A stretch of DNA of 64,000 bases. Source: Crocinitomicaceae bacterium. Lineage in GTDB: Bacteria > Bacteroidota > Bacteroidia > Flavobacteriales_D > Crocinitomicaceae. Position 1 is the stretch's first letter. Each line of letters begins with the position of its first letter. This document shows, in pieces, positions 59,070 to 64,000 of this stretch. Location: the NCBI GenBank assembly GCA_016708105.1, contig JADJGJ010000002.1:620001-684000 (forward strand), written 5' to 3'. Position numbers and translations under genes: made by a program. The notes below the pieces were generated by a model. That model did not search any database, was not told where the DNA came from, and worked only from the letters and a program-made list of their open reading frames with translations.

Positions 59070-60971
59070 ATGAGCGACCCAATAAAGCACGAATGCGGAA
59101 TAGCACTGCTCCGCCTGAAAAAACCGCTCGAATTTTATTTGCATAAATACGGCACCTTGTTTTATGGCGTCAACAAAATGTATCTGTTGATGGAAAAACA
59201 ACATAACCGCGGTCAAGACGGTGCCGGTTTAGCTAATATTAAATTTGATGTTGAGCCCGGACATCGCTACATCAGTCGTTCAAGATCTGTTGATCCACAG
59301 CCAATTCAAGAAATTTTCAGACGTATCAATGCCAGATTTTTGGATATTGAAGCTAAAAATGCCGCTTATCTGCGCGATTCTGAATATATGAAGCTTAATG
59401 CAGGTTTTACAGGTGAGCTTTTTTTAGGACATTTGAGATATGGTACTTACGGCGGTAATTCAATTGAAAACTGTCACCCATTTTTGAGACAGAATAATTG
59501 GAAAACCCGCAGTCTTTTGGTTGCCGGAAATTTTAATTTAACCAATAATGATGAGTTGTTTGAACTGCTTCTCAAACTTGGTCAGCATCCAAAGGCAATG
59601 AGTGATACTGTGACAGTAATGGAAAAAATTGGTCACTTTCTGGATGAAGAAAATGATAAATTATATGCTCAGTTCAAAAATGATTCGCTCTCAAATAGAG
59701 ATATCTATAATCTCATTGGACAGCATATAGATATTCAACACATACTGAAAAAATCATCTGAGGTTTGGGATGGAGGCTACGCCATGGCTGGTCTTATTGG
59801 TCATGGTGACGCATTTGTATTGAGAGATCCAAATGGAATCAGACCTGCCTTTTGGTATGAAGACGATGAAATTTGTGTTGTCGCGTCTGAGCGTCCTGCT
59901 ATTCAAACTGCCTTTAATGTGCCGGCTGAAGCTATAAGATATATTCAACCTGGCCATGCTTTGATAATAAAACGCAGTGGTGAAGTTTCTGAAAAACTAA
60001 TCAAAGAACCAAAGGAACAAAAACAATGTTCATTTGAGCGAATTTATTTTTCACGCCCCGGCGATTATTCAATCTATAATGAAAGAAAAGAGCTTGGCAG
60101 AAACATGGTACCTGCAACACTCAAGGCAATTAATTTTGAATTGGACAACGCCGTTTTTTCTTACATACCTAATTCGGCTGAAACTGCATTCTACGGTTTG
60201 ATAAAAGGGTTAGAAGATTATCAAAACGAAGAGAAAATAAAATTGATTCGTGAGAGCGGCAATTCTCTTTCTGATGAAAAATTGAGAACTATTCTTTCAC
60301 GCCGCACTAGAATAGAAAAAGTTGCCATTAAAGACACCAAACTCAGAACCTTTATCAGTCAAGATAAAGGACGTGACGACCTTGTTGCTCACGTTTATGA
60401 CATTACTTATGGAACCGTTCGTCCGGGGGTTGATCATTTGGTGGTGATTGATGATTCTATAGTGAGAGGCACAACGTTGAAAAAAAGTATTTTGAGAATT
60501 CTTGATCGTTTGCAGCCAAAACAAATAGTCATTCTTTCCAGTGCTCCGCAAATACGTTATCCTGATTGTTACGGAATTGATATGGCAAGGCTGGGTGATT
60601 TTATTGCTTTTGAAGCAGCAATAGAACTTCTCAAAGAAAGTGGAATGTCTCATGTCATTGATGATGTTTATCATCGTTGTAAAGCTCAAGAGAAATTGAA
60701 GAAAGAAAGCATGGTGAATCTGGTGAAAGAAATTTATGCTCCATTTTCTGACGATCAAATTTCAGAGAAAATTTCTCAAATGCTCAGACCTGAGTCGCTG
60801 AAAGCTGAATTGAAAATAGTTTTTCAGACGGTAGAGAATTTGCATATATCGTGTCCTGAGAATAAGGGTGATTGGTATTTCACCGGAGATTACCCAACCC
60901 CGGGAGGCAATAAAGTTGTCAATAAATCTTTCATTAATTTTATTGAAGGAAAAAATGAACGAGCTTATTAA
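59070..60971 (+). CDS. long amidophosphoribosyltransferase (PurF) family protein
   Basis: 633 residues, about 130 longer than canonical PurF. The N-terminal glutamine-amidotransferase domain has Cys9 (KHECGIA), QHNRGQDGAG and GHLRYGTYG. The usual HNGNL is GNFNLTN, a change typical of this Bacteroidota subgroup. The phosphoribosyltransferase domain has the PRPP loop VVIDDSIVRGTT. Additional segments lie between the domains and at the C-terminus. Either it makes phosphoribosylamine in purine synthesis or it is a paralogue with another substrate; a shorter PurF may exist elsewhere. Cys9 would have to be freed by removal of eight residues. A TAACTTTG -7 box lies at 59034-59041. Confidence 0.83.
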   Translation: MSDPIKHECGIALLRLKKPLEFYLHKYGTLFYGVNKMYLLMEKQHNRGQDGAGLANIKFDVEPGHRYISRSRSVDPQPIQEIFRRINARFLDIEAKNAAYLRDSEYMKLNAGFTGELFLGHLRYGTYGGNSIENCHPFLRQNNWKTRSLLVAGNFNLTNNDELFELLLKLGQHPKAMSDTVTVMEKIGHFLDEENDKLYAQFKNDSLSNRDIYNLIGQHIDIQHILKKSSEVWDGGYAMAGLIGHGDAFVLRDPNGIRPAFWYEDDEICVVASERPAIQTAFNVPAEAIRYIQPGHALIIKRSGEVSEKLIKEPKEQKQCSFERIYFSRPGDYSIYNERKELGRNMVPATLKAINFELDNAVFSYIPNSAETAFYGLIKGLEDYQNEEKIKLIRESGNSLSDEKLRTILSRRTRIEKVAIKDTKLRTFISQDKGRDDLVAHVYDITYGTVRPGVDHLVVIDDSIVRGTTLKKSILRILDRLQPKQIVILSSAPQIRYPDCYGIDMARLGDFIAFEAAIELLKESGMSHVIDDVYHRCKAQEKLKKESMVNLVKEIYAPFSDDQISEKISQMLRPESLKAELKIVFQTVENLHISCPENKGDWYFTGDYPTPGGNKVVNKSFINFIEGKNERAY

Positions 60972-61006
60972 ATGAAAAGTAATTGAGTAAAAATAAAATC
61001 TGACCT

Positions 61007-61381
61007 ATGAAAAAAATTGTATTAATTCTATGTTGTTTTCTAATTGCAACACCGTTTGTGTATGCTGACCAGTTGGCTTATTTATCTAAAGAGGATGCGC
61101 AACGAGCCGCAGATTATATTGAATCTGTGAAAAAAATTGGACTTTTCTGTGGCTGCTGCGATAATCAGGAAATTGAAATAATTAAACCGAAAGGTGTAGA
61201 AGTAAAATTTACCGGTTATGAGCAGTACTATGAAGTTTATTTGCAGTACTCATACCAAGGTGAATTGAAATCAACGCCACTGGATCTTGCGTATACTTGG
61301 GTGAAAATTAAAGGTGAGTTAAAAACAGTTGGTCAGGTGCTCGGCCTTGATCATGATCCTTGCAAATCTCCTAATTGGTAA
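61007..61381 (+). CDS. small exported protein with Cys-rich motif
   Basis: 124 residues: signal peptide MKKIVLILCCFLIATPFVYA, then a short helix (EDAQRAADYIESVKKIG) and LFCGCCDNQEIEII with three clustered cysteines. A fourth lies near the end (HDPCKSPNW), and the middle is beta-rich. The arrangement could bind metal or hold two disulphides. No family name known; small proteins with a similar FCGCC core recur in Bacteroidota. 35 bp after the PurF-like gene and convergent with the next one (stop codons adjacent). Confidence 0.6.
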   Translation: MKKIVLILCCFLIATPFVYADQLAYLSKEDAQRAADYIESVKKIGLFCGCCDNQEIEIIKPKGVEVKFTGYEQYYEVYLQYSYQGELKSTPLDLAYTWVKIKGELKTVGQVLGLDHDPCKSPNW

Positions 61382-62002
61382 TTACTGTTTGTTTGATTTT
61401 TTATCAGAAAATTTCACGATTGAAAAATCGAAACTGATCTTTAATACTAGAAAAATAGTAATAACTGCTGCGTCTGGTATTGGATGATTTTTGAGTAGTT
61501 GCGTTGCTGAAAAAACTAGTATCATCAAAAGAATGTTTTCTATCCAATGCCAGATGAAAAATCTTCTTGATTCTTTCAGTAAAAAGCGTCTTGGCACAAA
61601 AAAAGTGAACTGATCTTTCACGTAATACATCAGTAAAACAACCGGTAACAACAGCCACAGCTCTTCCGCTGCAAAAGTTTTCAGTTCGTTCGAAATATTT
61701 TGTTCTGCTGTCGGCTCAAACAAGGTGAAGTAATCAATCAAAAGATAACTCTCAAACGATAACATGGCTAGACTAGATAATGTGCTGACAATAAGAAGAA
61801 GGAAACGTGATTTATTTTCAGCTTTGGAAATGGCAGAAAATTTACGGATGAAAGAACTTTCTGATGCTATCTGATCAATAAGATAAAATGCGGCAATAAT
61901 TACAAGGGTCCAATCAAAGAAAAAATATCCGGCAAGCGGTAATATAATCTCTAGCAGATACTGCTGTACAAAAGGGTTTCTTAATCGTTCCCTTAAAGTC
62001 AT
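61382..62002 (-). CDS. uncharacterised membrane protein
   Basis: 206 residues with about five or six hydrophobic helices (LAGYFFFDWTLVIIAAFYLI, LLLIVSTLSSLAML, LWLLLPVVLLMYYV, ILLMILVFSATQLL, AAVITIFLVLKISF), shown in parts, and a Lys-rich C-terminus. No conserved charged pair in the membrane identifies a transport or enzyme family. Its start overlaps the stop of the TPR lipoprotein gene by one base, so both are probably translated together. Confidence 0.6.
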   Translation of the reverse strand: MTLRERLRNPFVQQYLLEIILPLAGYFFFDWTLVIIAAFYLIDQIASESSFIRKFSAISKAENKSRFLLLIVSTLSSLAMLSFESYLLIDYFTLFEPTAEQNISNELKTFAAEELWLLLPVVLLMYYVKDQFTFFVPRRFLLKESRRFFIWHWIENILLMILVFSATQLLKNHPIPDAAVITIFLVLKISFDFSIVKFSDKKSNKQ

Positions 62003-63018
62003 TATTGCAGTCTGTTTAAATTATCTTTTGCAATTTTAAAGTCAGGATTTATTTCTACCGCTTTCATGTAATTTTTTATCGCCTTTTGTTTATCTCCTTT
62101 TTTCTCAAACGCCAAACCAAGGTTGTTGAAGGCCTGATAATATAGGGGATCAAGTTCGGTGGCTTTGTTCATATAATAAACTGCGCTATCTAGATTTTCC
62201 TGAATAAGCAAATAAATATACCCCTGATTATAATAAGGGTCTGCCCAGGTTGAGTCAATATCATTCAGTGTCCGGTAACAATTTAATGCCTCTTCAATTC
62301 TATTTCTATTTTGATAAAACATTCCTTTGTTATACCAAGCTTCTATACTTTCAGGGTAAATATCTAGTGCTGAGTTATAATATTCTACCGCAGTTGAATC
62401 ACCAAGCTGATCATACATTACGCCAAGTTGTACGTAGGCTGAATAATTTTCGGGATCTTGTTCAATGGCTGTTTGAAAAGATGACAAGGCTAGGTCCCAA
62501 CTCTCGGTCCTACCTGTCTGTAAAAAATCACTGCGATAAATCATTCCCTTCATAAAGTAAGGGTCACTTTGATAAGGATCTAGTTGGAGTGATTTATTCA
62601 GATATGCAATTGCTGCGGCATTATTCTCAAGTAGAGCATAGAGTTTACCCATGCCGGCAAAGGCGGGAGCGTTGAGGGAGTCACGCTGAATAATAAAATC
62701 AAAATGATATTTACTTTTTTCCAGATTTAATTTCGCCATCATGATGTCGGCGTAAAGTTTATGCACTTCTAAATTGGAGGAGTCAAGTGACAAATATTTC
62801 TCAAGATCTAATTGCGCCTGATCAGCGTCTCCTTTGCGAACAAAAAATTTTGCTCTTTCAAATAATAGGAATTTGTTGTTTGGTTCTGCAGAAACTTTTT
62901 TATTAAACCAAACCAAGGAGTCGGTTATAACAGTGTCTCTGTTTTCATTTACAGGTTGGCTTTCTCCTGAGCACGAAGCCAGAAAAATGAGAACGGGGAT
63001 AAATATTTTGAATTTCAC
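62002..63018 (-). CDS. TPR-repeat lipoprotein
   Basis: 338 residues: short signal with lipobox FLASCSGE (Cys16), then eight or so tetratricopeptide repeats (for example AYVQLGVMYDQLGDSTAVEY, AWYNKGMFYQNRNRIEEALN, AFNNLGLAFEKKGDKQKAIK). TPR arrays hold protein partners; an envelope assembly role is plausible. It is co-transcribed with the membrane protein downstream and is separated by 150 bp from recA. Confidence 0.78.
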   Translation of the reverse strand: MKFKIFIPVLIFLASCSGESQPVNENRDTVITDSLVWFNKKVSAEPNNKFLLFERAKFFVRKGDADQAQLDLEKYLSLDSSNLEVHKLYADIMMAKLNLEKSKYHFDFIIQRDSLNAPAFAGMGKLYALLENNAAAIAYLNKSLQLDPYQSDPYFMKGMIYRSDFLQTGRTESWDLALSSFQTAIEQDPENYSAYVQLGVMYDQLGDSTAVEYYNSALDIYPESIEAWYNKGMFYQNRNRIEEALNCYRTLNDIDSTWADPYYNQGYIYLLIQENLDSAVYYMNKATELDPLYYQAFNNLGLAFEKKGDKQKAIKNYMKAVEINPDFKIAKDNLNRLQ

Positions 63019-63092
63019 AAAGACTGATTTGATTCAAATTTAGAATAATAGATTTACAAAGGTATCATTCATTGATTGAAGTGTATAAAAAA

Positions 63093-63125
63093 AGGAGTGC
63101 CGGAAAAAATCCAACACCCCTCTTT
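63093..63125 (-). terminator. probable terminator after recA
   Basis: An imperfect stem (GGAGTG with CACCCC and inner GGA/TCC) with A's on one side and a T-rich run on the other, 46 bp beyond the recA stop on the minus strand. Confidence 0.5.
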
Positions 63126-63170
63126 TGTTTGGTAGAAGTAAATCTGCCGCGCTTGTTGTAAGCCTGAAGC

Positions 63171-64000
63171 TTACGCGTTTTCTTTAGCTGAAAGTTCGTC
63201 AATGATTTTTTGCTCGAGCTCTTCCATCAATTCTTCATTGTCTTTGAGAATAATTTTCACAGCATCTCTGCCTTGCCCAAGTTTGGTATCGCCGTAGCTG
63301 AACCAGGAGCCGCTTTTTTTAATGACACCCAGCTCAACCCCTAAATCGACGATTTCACCCACCTTAGAAATTCCTTCTCCATACATAATATCAAATTCGG
63401 CCTTTTTGAAAGGAGGCGCAACTTTATTTTTTACAATTTTCACTTTGGTTCTGCTTCCGGTCACTTCATCTCCTTCTTTAATTTGACTGGCTCTCCTTAT
63501 ATCTACGCGTATAGAAGAGTAGAACTTAAGTGCGTTACCCCCCGTAGTAGTTTCAGGATTTCCAAACATAACACCGATTTTGTCGCGGAGCTGATTAATA
63601 AAAATGCAGCATGTATGTGCTTTATTAATAGAGCCTGTCAATTTTCTGAGCGCTTTGGACATCAATCTGGCTTGTAATCCCATTTGAGAATCACCCATTT
63701 CTCCTTCAATTTCAGCTTTTGGCGTTAATGCAGCAACTGAGTCAATCACTAGGATGTCTACTGCACCTGAGCGAATCAAATTGTCTGCAATTTCAAGGGC
63801 TTGCTCTCCATTGTCAGGCTGTGACACCAAGAGGTTTTCAGTATCTACCCCGAGTTTTTCGGCATAAAACCTGTCAAAGGCGTGCTCTGCATCTATAAAA
63901 GCTGCTATGCCTCCTGCCTTTTGTGCCTCTGCAATTGCGTGCAGCGCAATGGTTGTTTTACCTGATGACTCAGGACCAAATATTTCAATAATACGGCCTT
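63171..64000 (-). CDS. recA: RecA recombinase, C-terminal 276 residues (5' end outside the window)
   Basis: The minus-strand frame is open to the right edge. GPESSGKTT (Walker A) stands right at the window border, followed by FIDAEHAFD, the Walker B region VDILVIDSVAALTP, loop L1 residues (GEMGDSQMGLQARLMSKALR in shorter part), and INQLRDKIGVMFGNPETT (loop L2 with GNPETTTGG). The short C-terminal domain ends DELSAKENA. About the first 65 codons are missing. Length and order are normal, so no intein or break is visible in this part. Confidence 0.97.
   Translation of the reverse strand, partial: GRIIEIFGPESSGKTTIALHAIAEAQKAGGIAAFIDAEHAFDRFYAEKLGVDTENLLVSQPDNGEQALEIADNLIRSGAVDILVIDSVAALTPKAEIEGEMGDSQMGLQARLMSKALRKLTGSINKAHTCCIFINQLRDKIGVMFGNPETTTGGNALKFYSSIRVDIRRASQIKEGDEVTGSRTKVKIVKNKVAPPFKKAEFDIMYGEGISKVGEIVDLGVELGVIKKSGSWFSYGDTKLGQGRDAVKIILKDNEELMEELEQKIIDELSAKENA

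Overview
The window reads as an ordinary chromosome segment of an AT-rich Bacteroidota bacterium, probably in or near the Flavobacteriales. Three points support this. Several exported proteins end in type A sorting domains of the type IX secretion system (T9SS), and PorE-like envelope proteins are present. Many genes are preceded by the Bacteroidota promoter form (TTTG, about 19-20 nt, TAnnTTTG). Several proteins are Bacteroidota-style TonB receptors or lipoproteins. The species cannot be named from the sequence.

Layout. 1-4541: end of a T9SS cargo gene, a membrane SpoIIE-type phosphatase, two small envelope proteins and a fatty-acid-hydroxylase-type enzyme. 4604-11399: a compact NAD-salvage regulon on the minus strand (prs-like, nadV, TonB receptor, pnuC, nadR) behind a Nudix/winged-helix regulator of the NrtR type. 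Three matching 17-bp operator candidates lie in it, one of them on the -7 box of the prs promoter. 11499-14914: an SRPBCC protein and a large T9SS adhesin-like protein whose signal peptide is put out of frame by one base in an A run. 15027-16395: the most unusual region. A tRNA-Val(TAC) gene is surrounded by pieces of itself in which the anticodon arm is replaced by the hairpin TCCCGAC-N5-GTCGGGA, interleaved with two near-identical GIY-YIG nuclease genes and a decayed third copy. The tRNA promoter lies upstream of three 82-bp pseudo-tRNA repeats, so they should be part of the precursor transcript.

16415-30578: a GMC dehydrogenase operon, FAH hydrolase, DEDDh exonuclease, two tandem PorE-like proteins, a 2-oxoacid dehydrogenase E2, a histone-H1-like protein, an Lrp regulator and a histidine phosphatase. 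30825-40742: a CotH/lamin-tail T9SS protein, proline dehydrogenase, an operon of a CxxC-plug TonB receptor with a 12-TM protein and a His-rich lipoprotein (behind an inverted repeat), and tyrS. 40934-46677: an SRAP protein and three consecutive NarK-like transporters, one with an inserted soluble segment and one fused to a UspA domain. 46821-47434: a tandem palindromic repeat array with a period near 82 bp.

47426-64000: a GH171/DUF1343 lipoprotein, a LolC/E-FtsX-like permease, a TPR lipoprotein, folK, an OmpR-type regulator, pyrH-frr, rplM-rpsI-rpsB-tsf, a long PurF-family protein, small envelope proteins and the 3' part of recA.

The best candidate for an undescribed system is the tRNA-Val/GIY-YIG array. 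It looks like a small element that amplifies beside, and out of, a tRNA gene. The Prs/NadV pair deserves a second look as a possible direct ADP-ribose-to-NAD route.
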